Assembly: GCA_947487845.1 (NCBI GenBank)
Contig: CANKYC010000010.1
Coordinates: 1 to 19,947, forward strand
DNA from: Rickettsiales bacterium
GTDB lineage: Bacteria; Pseudomonadota; Alphaproteobacteria; Rickettsiales; UBA1997
DNA length: 19,947 nucleotides
Reading direction: 5' to 3'
The notes below the pieces were generated by a model, which did no database searches, was not told the origin of the DNA, and saw only the letters and a program-made list of their open reading frames with translations. Within the stretch, counting starts at the first letter, position 1, and each line of letters begins with the position of its first letter. Made by a program: the position numbers and the translations under genes. Positions 1 to 6,820 of this stretch are shown here, one piece after another.

Positions 1-300
1 TTATCTCCATCGTCGGATCCAACAAGAAGTCCATCAAACCATCCAACTAAACAACCAGCCAAAAATCCATCAAATCAGCCAAGCAAAATTCCATCAAGTC
101 GACCAACATCATCTCCATCGTCGGATCCAACAAGAAATCCATCGAAAAATCCATCAAATCAGCCAAGCAAAATTCCATCAAGCCAGCCAGCATTATCTCC
201 ATCGTCGGATCCAACAAGAAGTCCATCAAACCATCCAACTAAACAACCAGCCAAAAATCCATCAAATCAGCCAAGCAAAATTCCATCAAGTCGGCCAAGC
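1..300 (+). repeat. Long-period tandem repeat inside the Pro/Ser region
   Basis: Three copies of a longer unit sit on top of the 12-base xxPS rhythm: 1-108 (36 codons), 109-192 (28 codons, lacking an 8-codon segment) and 193-300 (36 codons). Bases 1-102 recur almost exactly at 193-294, a period of 192 bases. Each unit starts with a codon run for SPSSDPTR and ends with KIPSS(R/Q)P. Near-identity at the DNA level points to recent duplication or slippage rather than only protein-level constraint. Confidence 0.85.
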
Positions 301-2115
301 AAAATTCCATCAAGTCGGCCAGCCACAGATCCAACAAGACATCCAAGCCTTCAAACAACAAGACGACCAAGCAGTCATCCAAGTCTTGCGCCTTCTTTTA
401 AACCAAGCGCAGTTCCATCAAAGCAACCAAGCCATCAGCCAGTTGCAAAGCCAAATTCAAAACCATCAAAATCACCATCAAACCAACCAGTCGCAGGTCC
501 AACAAGAATTCCAACAAAATCGCCATATTTCAAGCCATCAAGCCAACCAACTAAACAACTAGTTCCAGCCCCAACAAGAAATCCAACAAAATCACCATCT
601 TTAAATCCATCAAAACAGCCAAGCAAAAAACCACTTTCATCTCCAAAAAGACAACCAAGTCTTCAACCAAGCAAGCAAGTAGCAAATTCGCCGTCAAGCC
701 AACCGGGCGCAAATCCATCAAGTTCACCAAGCGGGCAAGAAGTTGAAAATCCGTCAAGTCAACCAAGCGAGAAACCAAATGTGGGAAGAAAAACAACTCT
801 AATAGAAAAACCAATCAACCAACCAAATTCTGTGCAATCAGAACCCTATTTATTAGACACTATTGCGGGAGTTATTGGTGCTTCTGGAACATTAATGGGA
901 GCGGCTGCAACTCTTACCATTCCCGAATTTTTGGCTGGAATGGGATTTGCGGAGTCACTTTCCGCGCTAGGAACTTTTTCTTTAGGAACTGCAGCTGCGT
1001 CTTCTATTCCACTGATTGCTGGCGCTGTTGCTGGAATATATGCTTATAAAATGGCTTATTCTCAATTGGAATCAAATCAATCCGAACCAGCTTCTTCCCC
1101 AATTTTTGCTCCTAGCAACGAGACTTCAAATTCGCAAAGCATCAATGGCAATTCTTCGCCAAATTCAGATCGCCGCCCTGATTCCCAATCTTCTTCTGAT
1201 CCACTTCAAACTACCTTTGCCGCATTAATGTTGTTAGGCTCAATTGCCGCTATGCATTATATAAACAAAAGTCGTATTAACCAAAGGCGATCTACGCCAG
1301 AAGGTATTGCCGCAACAATTATTAACCTAATGCATCAAAAAAAAGTTCTGGATATTATTGGGGCTCTAAAAGATGAAGAACCAGAGCATAAAGAAGGAGA
1401 AAGAAAAGAAGAAAGTCCTGAAGAAATGAAAAAAGCTTTGATCGAAGCTTTACTAAAGGCTAGAAAGTTAGTTCCTATTGAAGGCGGTGAAGAAAAGGAT
1501 GAAAAAAAAGATGATGATGTTGAGGTGGGACAACAAAATGTTTCTGAAGGAGGCGATGAAGAAAAGGATGAAAAAGAAGAAGAAAAAAAAGATGATGATG
1601 TTGAGGTGGGACAACAAAATGTTTCTGAAGGAGGTGGAAAAATAGAAGAATTGTCTCGAGTCTTAATGGCAAGTGCCAGAGAAAATTATAGTTTTAAGAA
1701 GTTTGCGTTTATTTATAAAAATTTTTTTGGCTTAGACACCGATAATTTAGCAGAAGATTTAGCAAAATTTATTCAATCAGAGTATTTAGAGAAAATTATA
1801 GAAGCTTTAGAAAAAATAAATAGGTTTACAGAAAATGGTTCTAGTAATGAACAAGCCGTCTTTTTTGTTAACCCACAAATAAATACTAACGAAACAAATC
1901 AAGGAGCGGGAAGTATAAATGCAGGAAGCATAAGTGTTTTTGTAGGTAGAGATGTAATAACTGAAGATATTTATCCTTGTAATGAAGGATTATCAGAACA
2001 ATCAAATCCTTTATCGCAATCAAATAGACCAAGCAAAAAAACTACTTCTCCAAAAGTCTCAAAATTAGCTAGTAAAACTGAAAATAAAAATAATGGACAA
2101 TGCTTGGTATGTTAA
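1..2115 (+). CDS. Large Pro/Ser-repeat membrane or surface protein, 5' end missing
   Basis: The plus-strand frame is open from base 1 to the TAA at 2113-2115, giving 704 visible residues. No ATG, GTG or TTG occurs in frame before the GTG at 781, so a start there would be an artefact; the true start is off the left edge. Residues 1-260 follow a four-residue xxPS/xxPT rhythm (NPSNQPSKIPSS and similar), as in extended low-complexity stalks. Two hydrophobic stretches lie at about residues 285-350 (rich in A, G, L, I) and a third near 405-420. A Glu/Lys/Asp-rich region with an internal repeat lies at about 460-550. The mostly polar C-terminal domain ends in CLVC. I recognise no catalytic motif or known family. 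A surface adhesin-like or secreted host-interaction protein is an inference from composition only. The stop is followed by repeats and then by fabH on the other strand. Confidence 0.75.
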   Translation, partial: LSPSSDPTRSPSNHPTKQPAKNPSNQPSKIPSSRPTSSPSSDPTRNPSKNPSNQPSKIPSSQPALSPSSDPTRSPSNHPTKQPAKNPSNQPSKIPSSRPSKIPSSRPATDPTRHPSLQTTRRPSSHPSLAPSFKPSAVPSKQPSHQPVAKPNSKPSKSPSNQPVAGPTRIPTKSPYFKPSSQPTKQLVPAPTRNPTKSPSLNPSKQPSKKPLSSPKRQPSLQPSKQVANSPSSQPGANPSSSPSGQEVENPSSQPSEKPNVGRKTTLIEKPINQPNSVQSEPYLLDTIAGVIGASGTLMGAAATLTIPEFLAGMGFAESLSALGTFSLGTAAASSIPLIAGAVAGIYAYKMAYSQLESNQSEPASSPIFAPSNETSNSQSINGNSSPNSDRRPDSQSSSDPLQTTFAALMLLGSIAAMHYINKSRINQRRSTPEGIAATIINLMHQKKVLDIIGALKDEEPEHKEGERKEESPEEMKKALIEALLKARKLVPIEGGEEKDEKKDDDVEVGQQNVSEGGDEEKDEKEEEKKDDDVEVGQQNVSEGGGKIEELSRVLMASARENYSFKKFAFIYKNFFGLDTDNLAEDLAKFIQSEYLEKIIEALEKINRFTENGSSNEQAVFFVNPQINTNETNQGAGSINAGSISVFVGRDVITEDIYPCNEGLSEQSNPLSQSNRPSKKTTSPKVSKLASKTENKNNGQCLVC
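1480..1635 (+). repeat. Two-copy acidic repeat within the large 5'-partial CDS
   Basis: The unit GGEEKDEKK-DDDVEVGQQNVSEGG occurs twice in a row, at about 1480-1554 and 1549-1635. The second copy has four extra residues (EEEK) and a GDEEK start. The DNA of the two copies is nearly identical over the DDDVEVGQQNVSEGG part, so this is an in-frame tandem duplication. Confidence 0.85.
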
Positions 2116-2213
2116 ATTTAAGTTTAGCTTAAGAGTGGAATTTGACACGGAGTTTGGGACTTTCCCCGAAAAAGCCAAAATTAGCATCCCATTTTTTTAA
2201 TTATGCCCCAGAA

Positions 2214-2238
2214 TCATGCTTCGACAAGCTCAGCATGA
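2214..2238. repeat. Short GCTTCGACAAGCTCAGC-type palindrome
   Basis: Arms TCATGCT and AGCATGA flank CGACAAGCT. This is a variant of the CTTCGACAAGCTCAG repeat family seen in many bacterial genomes (the 'PELVEG' repeat when spuriously translated). A full-size relative is at 15354-15432. It is followed immediately by the 24-bp tandem array. Confidence 0.75.
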
Positions 2239-2350
2239 CTAGGAGTTAATCTTTTAGGCGGACTAGGAGTTAATCTTTTAGGCGGACTAGGAATTAATCT
2301 TTTAGGCGGACTAGGAGTTAATCTTTTAGGCGGACTAGGAGTTAATCTTC
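2237..2350. repeat. 24-bp tandem repeat array, about 4.7 copies
   Basis: Units start at 2237, 2261, 2285 and 2309, with a partial fifth at 2333-2350. The unit is GACTAGGAGTTAATCTTTTA plus GGCG. Only the third unit differs (GGAATT for GGAGTT). There are no spacers between units, so it is not a CRISPR array. One minus-strand frame reads LTPSPPKR repeats, but it has a stop upstream and no start codon. It lies between the convergent ends of the large repeat gene and fabH, and with its flanks fills the 268-base gap there. Confidence 0.9.
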
Positions 2351-2376
2351 GAATAAATTTTTACTAAAAAGACGAA
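2342..2376 (-). repeat. Half-copy of the TTTTTGGTAAAA palindromic element
   Basis: Read on the minus strand, these 35 bases match 5726-5760, the left inner half of the second long palindrome, with three mismatches. The shared part includes TTCGTCTTTTT, GTAAAAATTTA and CGAAGA. There is no matching right half, so it looks like a truncated or decayed copy starting eight bases after the fabH stop codon. Confidence 0.6.
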
Positions 2377-2383
2377 TAATTAA

Positions 2384-3349
2384 TTACCAGCGCAGCACCA
2401 CCGATCCCCAAGTTAAGCCGCCGCCGAGGGCTTCGAGAACAACAACATCACCTTTTTTAATTCTGCCTTGTGAATTGGCGTAATCTAGCGCCAAAGGAAT
2501 TGAAGCTGCTGAAGTATTGGCGTGATCATGAACTGTTAAAACCACTTTTTCTTCAGGAATTTCTAATCGAGCTGCGACGGCATTTAAAATTCTGGCGTTG
2601 GCTTGGTGCGGAACCAGGAGATCAATATCTTTAGAAGTTAAACCAGCTTTTTCTAAAACGGATAAAACCGATTTCGACATTTTTTCAACTGCATGTTTAA
2701 AAACTTCTTTTCCCGCCATTTCAATAAAACCAGTTTGCTGGTTAAGTGAAGGGCCGCCCGTGGTTTTTAGGAGACTGTTTAATGTTCCGTCAGAATGTAA
2801 ATCAGAGGCGATAATGCCGCAATTTTCTTCAGAAGTTGCTTCGAGCAAAACTGCGCCAGCTCCGTCCCCAAAAAGAACGCAAGTGTTGCGATCTTCCCAA
2901 TTTACAATGCGGGATAAAGTTTCAGCACCAATTACCAAAGCATTTTTAACTTGTCCGGATTTAATAAAATTATCCGCAGTTGCTAAGGCATAAACAAAGC
3001 CAGAACAAACTGCCTGAATATCAAAAGCAAAAGCATTAATTGCGCCAATTTTTGCTTGAACTGTTGTGGCAGTTGCAGGAAATGTGAGGTCGGGAGTTGT
3101 GGTTGCGACAATAATCAAATCAATTTCTTCAGCTTTTTTTCCAGCTTTTTCTAAGGTTTTTAAAACTGCATGAGCTGCAATATCGGAAGTTAATTCACCT
3201 TCAGAAACAACATGTCTTTGCTTTATGCCAGTGCGATCCATGATCCATTCATCAGAAGTTTCAACTGTTTTTGCTAATTCGGCATTAAGAAGAATTTTTT
3301 TAGGAAGGTAAGAACCGGTTGCGCTAATCTTGCTGTGGATTTTTTTCAT
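2384..3349 (-). CDS. fabH: 3-oxoacyl-ACP synthase III (KAS III)
   Basis: FabH starts each round of type II fatty acid synthesis by condensing an acyl-CoA primer with malonyl-ACP in the cytoplasm. The 321-residue length is normal. The thiolase-fold catalytic triad is visible: Cys115 in AVCSGF, His248 in LVPHQANARIL and Asn278 in HANTSAAS. GDGAGAVLL (161-169) and the C-terminal EALGGGLTWGS motif are also typical. Its ATG overlaps the plsX stop by four bases (ATGA), so the two genes are translationally coupled in an rpmF-plsX-fabH operon, a standard bacterial order that links phospholipid and fatty acid synthesis. The gene ends close to a repeat-rich gap with no clear T-tailed terminator. I see nothing unusual in the protein. 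Confidence 0.97.
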   Translation of the reverse strand: MKKIHSKISATGSYLPKKILLNAELAKTVETSDEWIMDRTGIKQRHVVSEGELTSDIAAHAVLKTLEKAGKKAEEIDLIIVATTTPDLTFPATATTVQAKIGAINAFAFDIQAVCSGFVYALATADNFIKSGQVKNALVIGAETLSRIVNWEDRNTCVLFGDGAGAVLLEATSEENCGIIASDLHSDGTLNSLLKTTGGPSLNQQTGFIEMAGKEVFKHAVEKMSKSVLSVLEKAGLTSKDIDLLVPHQANARILNAVAARLEIPEEKVVLTVHDHANTSAASIPLALDYANSQGRIKKGDVVVLEALGGGLTWGSVVLRW

Positions 3350-4419
3350 TTAACCTCTTCTTCAATTTGGGCGGGCGTTTGCTCGGAAGCTGATCTTATT
3401 GTTTCTACTGCTGATTTTAGTTCATGTATAATTTGTTCATTTATTTTGTGTTCAACTAGTGATATTGCAACTTTAATAGCGTTAGCAAAACCAACTTTAT
3501 CTGTCCCGCCATGGCTTTTTACAACAACGCCGTTTAAGCCAACCAACATAGCACCATTATGCAGGCGTGGATCCATGGTTTTCTTGGCTTTGTTGATTGA
3601 AGCGCTTGCTAAAATATAGCCAATTTTTGACCAGATTGAATCGCTAAATCCTTCTTTAATAACGTTGGTTACTAATTTTACTGTTCCTTCAATTGCTTTA
3701 AGAGTGATATTTCCGGTGAAGCCATCTGTAACTACAATGTCAACTGTGCCTTTTGTGATATCATCGCCTTCAACATAGCCATAAAAATCATTTTTTAAAT
3801 TGCTGGCTTTTAATAAAGTCGCAGCTCCACGGACTGCATCATTTCCTTTGGCTTCTTCAGATCCAACATTGAGGATTCCGATTGTTGGATTTTCAATTTT
3901 TAAAGTAGTGCGGGCAAAAGCGTGACCCATAACTGCGAACTGGAATAAAACATCAGCATCACATTCAACATTGGCGCCCATATCGAGCATTATTGTGGCT
4001 TTCTTTTTTTGATTGGGAATCGAAGTTATTATTGCCGGACGGTCAATTGATGGAAGAGGGCGCAGCACGATTTTTGACATCGCCATTAATGCACCAGTAT
4101 TTCCGGCAGAAATTGCCACGTCAGCTTCGCCATCTTTTACAGAATTTATTGCTAAACGCATGCTGGACTTGGTGCCGCGACGTAAAGCGACTGAAGGCTT
4201 TTCGTCAGATGAAACAAATTCTTCAGTATGATTAAGTGTGTAGCGACCTTTAAGATAGCGACAATTTTGCAGAATTGGTGTGATTTTTTTAGAATCTCCA
4301 AAAAGCAGAAAATGGATATCAAGATTTGAGGAGGCTATTAGATCAGCTCCTTCAATTACAATTTGGGGAGCTCTGTCACCCCCCATGCAATCCAGTGCTA
4401 CAGTAAGATTCTTAGTCAC
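3346..4419 (-). CDS. plsX: Phosphate acyltransferase PlsX
   Basis: PlsX makes acyl-phosphate from acyl-ACP, the donor used by PlsY in the first acylation of glycerol-3-phosphate. It is a peripheral membrane enzyme. The 357 residues begin with the family signature ALDCMGGDRAP, followed by VALRRGTKSSM, AISAGNTGALMA, MLDMGANVECD, NVGSEEAKGN, VTDGFTGNI and a C-terminal YILASASINKAKKTMDPRLHNGAMLVG-type region with GLNGVVVKSHG. Length and motif order match the family. The start lies six bases after the rpmF stop and the stop overlaps fabH, so all three genes are probably one transcript. In many alphaproteobacteria a DUF177 protein precedes plsX; here rpmF takes that place directly. Confidence 0.97.
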   Translation of the reverse strand: MTKNLTVALDCMGGDRAPQIVIEGADLIASSNLDIHFLLFGDSKKITPILQNCRYLKGRYTLNHTEEFVSSDEKPSVALRRGTKSSMRLAINSVKDGEADVAISAGNTGALMAMSKIVLRPLPSIDRPAIITSIPNQKKKATIMLDMGANVECDADVLFQFAVMGHAFARTTLKIENPTIGILNVGSEEAKGNDAVRGAATLLKASNLKNDFYGYVEGDDITKGTVDIVVTDGFTGNITLKAIEGTVKLVTNVIKEGFSDSIWSKIGYILASASINKAKKTMDPRLHNGAMLVGLNGVVVKSHGGTDKVGFANAIKVAISLVEHKINEQIIHELKSAVETIRSASEQTPAQIEEEVK

Positions 4420-4425
4420 GAGTAA

Positions 4426-4632
4426 CTATTCTTCTTGAACTGCTTTCTTCTGCTTATCGGCGATAATTTTTCTGCCTTTGTAGAAACCGTCAGAAGAAAT
4501 ATGGTGAGAAAGCTTGAATTCACCAGTATCTTTATCGGTGGTAACATTTGGGAAATTAGCGTCCAAAGAGCCATTGCTGCCTCTTCTCATGCGACTGCGG
4601 GAACTTGATTTTTTCTTTTTAGGAACTGCCAT
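4426..4632 (-). CDS. rpmF: 50S ribosomal protein bL32
   Basis: This 68-residue basic protein starts MAVPKKKKSSSRSRMRR, the standard N-terminus of bL32 in proteobacteria, followed by LSHHISSDGFYKGRKI, also typical. bL32 is a small protein of the large ribosomal subunit. A Shine-Dalgarno-like GAGG lies at 4642-4645 on the plus-strand map, nine bases before the ATG. It is the first gene of the rpmF-plsX-fabH block, and its upstream gap (4633-4791) must hold divergent promoters for this operon and for bamE. The proteobacterial type without zinc-binding Cys pairs fits, since no Cys is present. Confidence 0.96.
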   Translation of the reverse strand: MAVPKKKKSSSRSRMRRGSNGSLDANFPNVTTDKDTGEFKLSHHISSDGFYKGRKIIADKQKKAVQEE

Positions 4633-4791
4633 AGATTAATGCCTCGTGAATTTATTGAATTTTGTTGATTATTTTTGATTTGATTTTGAGGGAAGTGGGA
4701 CTTACAACAAGTGTCGCGGAAAATAAAGTCTGCCTCTGATAAAAGCAACGCTAAATTTCTAATTACTTCCAAATAATTTTCTTAACGCCAA

Positions 4792-5223
4792 ATGAAAAAA
4801 AATTTCTTTTATATATTTTTATTAATCGCTTTAAATGCCTGTGTTTCTAAGGTTGATAAGCGTGGTTATATGTTCGATATGTCGGACCACAATTTGCTTC
4901 AAGAAGGAATTACCAGCAAAGAAAGAGTTTTGAAAATTATGGGATCGCCAACGCTGATTTCAGATTTAGATAGCGATGAAGCTTGGATTTATTATGCTGA
5001 AGATTTGAAGCGTCTTTTATTTTTTAAGCCCGATGTTATATCGAGAGATGTTTTGGTTGTAAGGTTTAATGAAGTTGGAACTATCAGAGAATTAAGTCGT
5101 ATTGATTTAAATGACGAAGAAAAACAGCTGCAATTTGCTGCAAATTTCACCAATGTCGAAAGTCGTAAAATTGGATTCTTAAAATCACTTTTTAGTAATG
5201 TCGGACAAGTTAAATCGCAGTAA
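4792..5223 (+). CDS. bamE: BamE (SmpA/OmlA) outer-membrane assembly lipoprotein
   Basis: BamE is a small lipoprotein of the BAM complex, which inserts beta-barrel proteins into the outer membrane. The 143 residues start with a lipoprotein signal, MKKNFFYIFLLIALNAC, with lipobox LNAC and Cys17. The conserved BamE core follows: GYMFD, then ITSKERVLKIMGSPTLISDLDSDEAWIYYAED (about 40-72), the pattern 'G.tk..V...lG.P...' plus an aromatic Tyr-Tyr strand, then VLVVRFNEVGTIREL. The acidic/amphipathic C-terminal extension after residue 105 is common in alphaproteobacterial versions. It diverges from rpmF-plsX-fabH, a neighbourhood often seen for bamE in alphaproteobacteria. The next gene overlaps its 3' end by 26 bases. 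Confidence 0.88.
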   Translation: MKKNFFYIFLLIALNACVSKVDKRGYMFDMSDHNLLQEGITSKERVLKIMGSPTLISDLDSDEAWIYYAEDLKRLLFFKPDVISRDVLVVRFNEVGTIRELSRIDLNDEEKQLQFAANFTNVESRKIGFLKSLFSNVGQVKSQ

Positions 5224-5545
5224 ATTTATTTTACTTATTTTGCTGCTGGGTTTTTTTACAGCATGTCAAAAACCAATTTTTAATACTGAAATTCTTTGTC
5301 CCAATGGTTCAAGAATTTTAGTGAAATATTCAACTGAAGAAGAAGTGAGGGCTGGAATACAAAAAGCTTACAATGAAAAGAAAAAATATGGTACAAGTGA
5401 AGATTATACTGCAGTTAAAATGCCAAATCAAAGATCGTTTAAGGTAGAAAAAATTGTACCAGAAGAGATGATAAAATGCTCATTGCGCCAAAGCCTGATT
5501 GGGAATGCAGAAAAAAACTATATTCGTTATTCTATACCAAATTAA
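5198..5545 (+). CDS. Small hypothetical lipoprotein
   Basis: This 115-residue protein has a clear lipoprotein signal: basic start (MSDKLNRSK), hydrophobic core FILLILLLGFF and lipobox FTAC with Cys23. The mature part is hydrophilic, with EILCPNGSRILVKYSTEEEV and a Lys-rich middle. I recognise no family. It starts inside the last 26 bases of bamE in another frame, which suggests translational coupling and a shared envelope role; that role is an inference. Its last codons (Ile-Pro-Asn-stop) fall inside the left tip of a long palindromic repeat that begins at 5533. The natural C-terminus may therefore have been replaced by repeat insertion. Confidence 0.72.
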   Translation: MSDKLNRSKFILLILLLGFFTACQKPIFNTEILCPNGSRILVKYSTEEEVRAGIQKAYNEKKKYGTSEDYTAVKMPNQRSFKVEKIVPEEMIKCSLRQSLIGNAEKNYIRYSIPN

Positions 5546-5694
5546 CTATCTCTTGATAGCCATAACTTTGTCTTTTTGGTAAAAATTTGCTCAGAAAATG
5601 ACGCTGTATCACTTGATACAACTTACATTTTCAGTCGCAATTTTTCCTCAAAAATACTTCGTTAGCGCTATCAAGAGATTTGTGTTTTGGTATA
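5533..5694. repeat. Long palindromic element, copy 1 (162 bp)
   Basis: The outer arms 5533-5560 and 5667-5694 pair through TATACCAAA at the tips and a perfect 12-base TCTCTTGATAGC next to the core. Inside are GTCTTTTTGGTAAAAATTT (5570-5588), an apical CTGTATCACTTGATACA hairpin (5604-5620) and the partner strand GTCGCAATTTTTCCTCAAAA (5634-5653). The inner blocks are shared with copy 2, while the outer arms next to the core are not. It abuts copy 2 with a two-base overlap at GGTATATACC and overlaps the end of the lipoprotein gene. Confidence 0.85.
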
Positions 5695-5853
5695 TACCAA
5701 AACATAAATTTATACTCCATCCAACTTCGTCTTTTTGGTAAAAATTTACTCGAAGAATAACACTGTATCACTTGATACAGTTTTTATTCTTTGTCGCAAT
5801 TTTTCCTCAAAAATCCTTTGTTGGATGGGAGTATAAATTTATGTTTTGGTATA
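5693..5853. repeat. Long palindromic element, copy 2 (161 bp)
   Basis: The outer arms 5693-5723 and 5822-5853 pair over about 31 bases with a single one-base indel (TATACCAAAACATAAATTTA and onward to ATCCA). The inner blocks match copy 1: GTCTTTTTGGTAAAAATTT at 5729-5747, CTGTATCACTTGATACA at 5763-5779 and GTCGCAATTTTTCCTC at 5793-5808. It could fold as one long cruciform or RNA hairpin. No ORF of note is inside. It sits between the convergent bamE-lipoprotein and lpxC transcription units. Confidence 0.9.
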
Positions 5854-5877
5854 GATCCTGAACTTGCTTCAGGATCT
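5853..5877. repeat. Short perfect hairpin downstream of lpxC
   Basis: AGATCCTGAA (5853-5862), loop CTTGC, TTCAGGATCT (5868-5877). It is a perfect 10-bp stem just past the lpxC stop codon on the minus strand. There is no T-run on either side, so an intrinsic terminator is uncertain. The GATCCTGAA(N)TTCAGGATC pattern resembles widely scattered short palindromic repeats in bacteria. Confidence 0.65.
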
Positions 5878-5902
5878 AATTCTTTCAAAAGCCTTCAATT
5901 GC

Positions 5903-6763
5903 TTAAATCAGCCTCCAAGCTGAATCATCTTCAAACAACTTTCTTAGCAGTTTATTATTAATTCCATGTCCCGGTTTTGAAGCGTTGAAATGTCCTAAAA
6001 TATAATGTCCCGCCAAATAAATATCGCCGATAAAATCTAGAGTTTTGTGACGCACAAATTCATCGCTATAACGCAAACCGCCTTCATTCACGATGCCATT
6101 TTCATCAACTAAAATAGCATTATCGAGCGATCCGCCTTTGACCAACCCCAATTTATGTAAATGTTCAATTTCATGCTTGAAACCAAAGGTTCTAGCGCGA
6201 CAAATGTCGTTTTTAAAAGAAGTAAAAGTTGAGTGATAATCAAATTGTTGGCGCTGAATTTGTTTGTGATCAAAATCAATATGCAAATCGATGGAAAATT
6301 CTTTTGAAGGTTCAACTTCAACAAATTTATCATTTTCTTCGACGCGCACTTTTTTCAAAATTTCAAGCACGCGGCGTGATTCTTCTTGAGTGTTTATTCC
6401 AGCGCATTCGATCAAAAATATGAAAGGTTCAGAACTACCGTCCATAATCGGAACTTCTGGGCCATTGATGTCGATATAAAGATTGTCAATTCCACAGCCC
6501 CAAATTGCCGCCATCAAATGTTCAATTGTTGAAACTTTAGCGCCAAATTCATTGGTTAAAGTGGTGCCTAAATTAGTTCCGACTACGTTTAAATAATTGG
6601 CTTTAATTAAGCCATTTTCGCCGCCAATATCCGTTCTTCTAAAAATGATTCCAGTATTACATGGAGCTGGAACAAGAGTAATCAAAGCATTATCGCCGCT
6701 GTGAAGACCGACGCCATTGCAACTGATTTTGCTGTTAATAGTTTTTTGTGAAATTGTGATCAT
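5903..6763 (-). CDS. lpxC: UDP-3-O-acyl-N-acetylglucosamine deacetylase LpxC
   Basis: LpxC is the zinc-dependent, committed step of lipid A synthesis. The 286-residue protein shows the family signatures in order: GVGLHSGD (17-24), STIEHLMAA with zinc ligand His82, the EVPIMDGSSEPF motif, CRARTFGF, GGSLDNAILVD, then RHKTLDFIGDIYLAGH with the second His and Asp zinc ligands, and the catalytic KPGHGINNKL near the C-terminus. It is slightly shorter than the E. coli enzyme (about 305) because it stops soon after AWRLI. Its presence shows that the organism makes lipid A. It lies 57 bases downstream of the RDD gene on the same strand and could be co-transcribed with thiL-RDD. Palindromic repeats follow it. 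Confidence 0.97.
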   Translation of the reverse strand: MITISQKTINSKISCNGVGLHSGDNALITLVPAPCNTGIIFRRTDIGGENGLIKANYLNVVGTNLGTTLTNEFGAKVSTIEHLMAAIWGCGIDNLYIDINGPEVPIMDGSSEPFIFLIECAGINTQEESRRVLEILKKVRVEENDKFVEVEPSKEFSIDLHIDFDHKQIQRQQFDYHSTFTSFKNDICRARTFGFKHEIEHLHKLGLVKGGSLDNAILVDENGIVNEGGLRYSDEFVRHKTLDFIGDIYLAGHYILGHFNASKPGHGINNKLLRKLFEDDSAWRLI

Positions 6764-6820
6764 TTTATTTATTAAAAAATTTACGAAAAAAGGCGGTTAA
6801 GTTTAAAAAAGTAAAAATTA

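Noticed and set aside
1..300. CRISPR array
   Set aside because: Regular repeats, but no unique spacers; the period is coding (multiples of 12 bases) and variable. The 24-bp array at 2237-2350 also lacks spacers.
781..783. GTG as the start of the large repeat protein
   Set aside because: The same frame is open through base 1 with a continuous xxPS repeat that carries on past this codon (NPSSQPSEKPN before, then a Pro/Asn/Gln-rich stretch after), and no ribosome-binding site precedes it. It is only the first possible start codon in the visible part.
47..814. Minus-strand ORFs opposite the Pro/Ser repeat
   Set aside because: They read a repetitive Met/Asp/Leu pattern that is simply the complement of the xxPS codons; the frames are broken and have no protein-like features.
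2598..2993. Plus-strand ORF opposite fabH (and similar ones opposite plsX, lpxC, thiL and der)
   Set aside because: They are shadow frames of strongly conserved genes and show no domain or start-site support.
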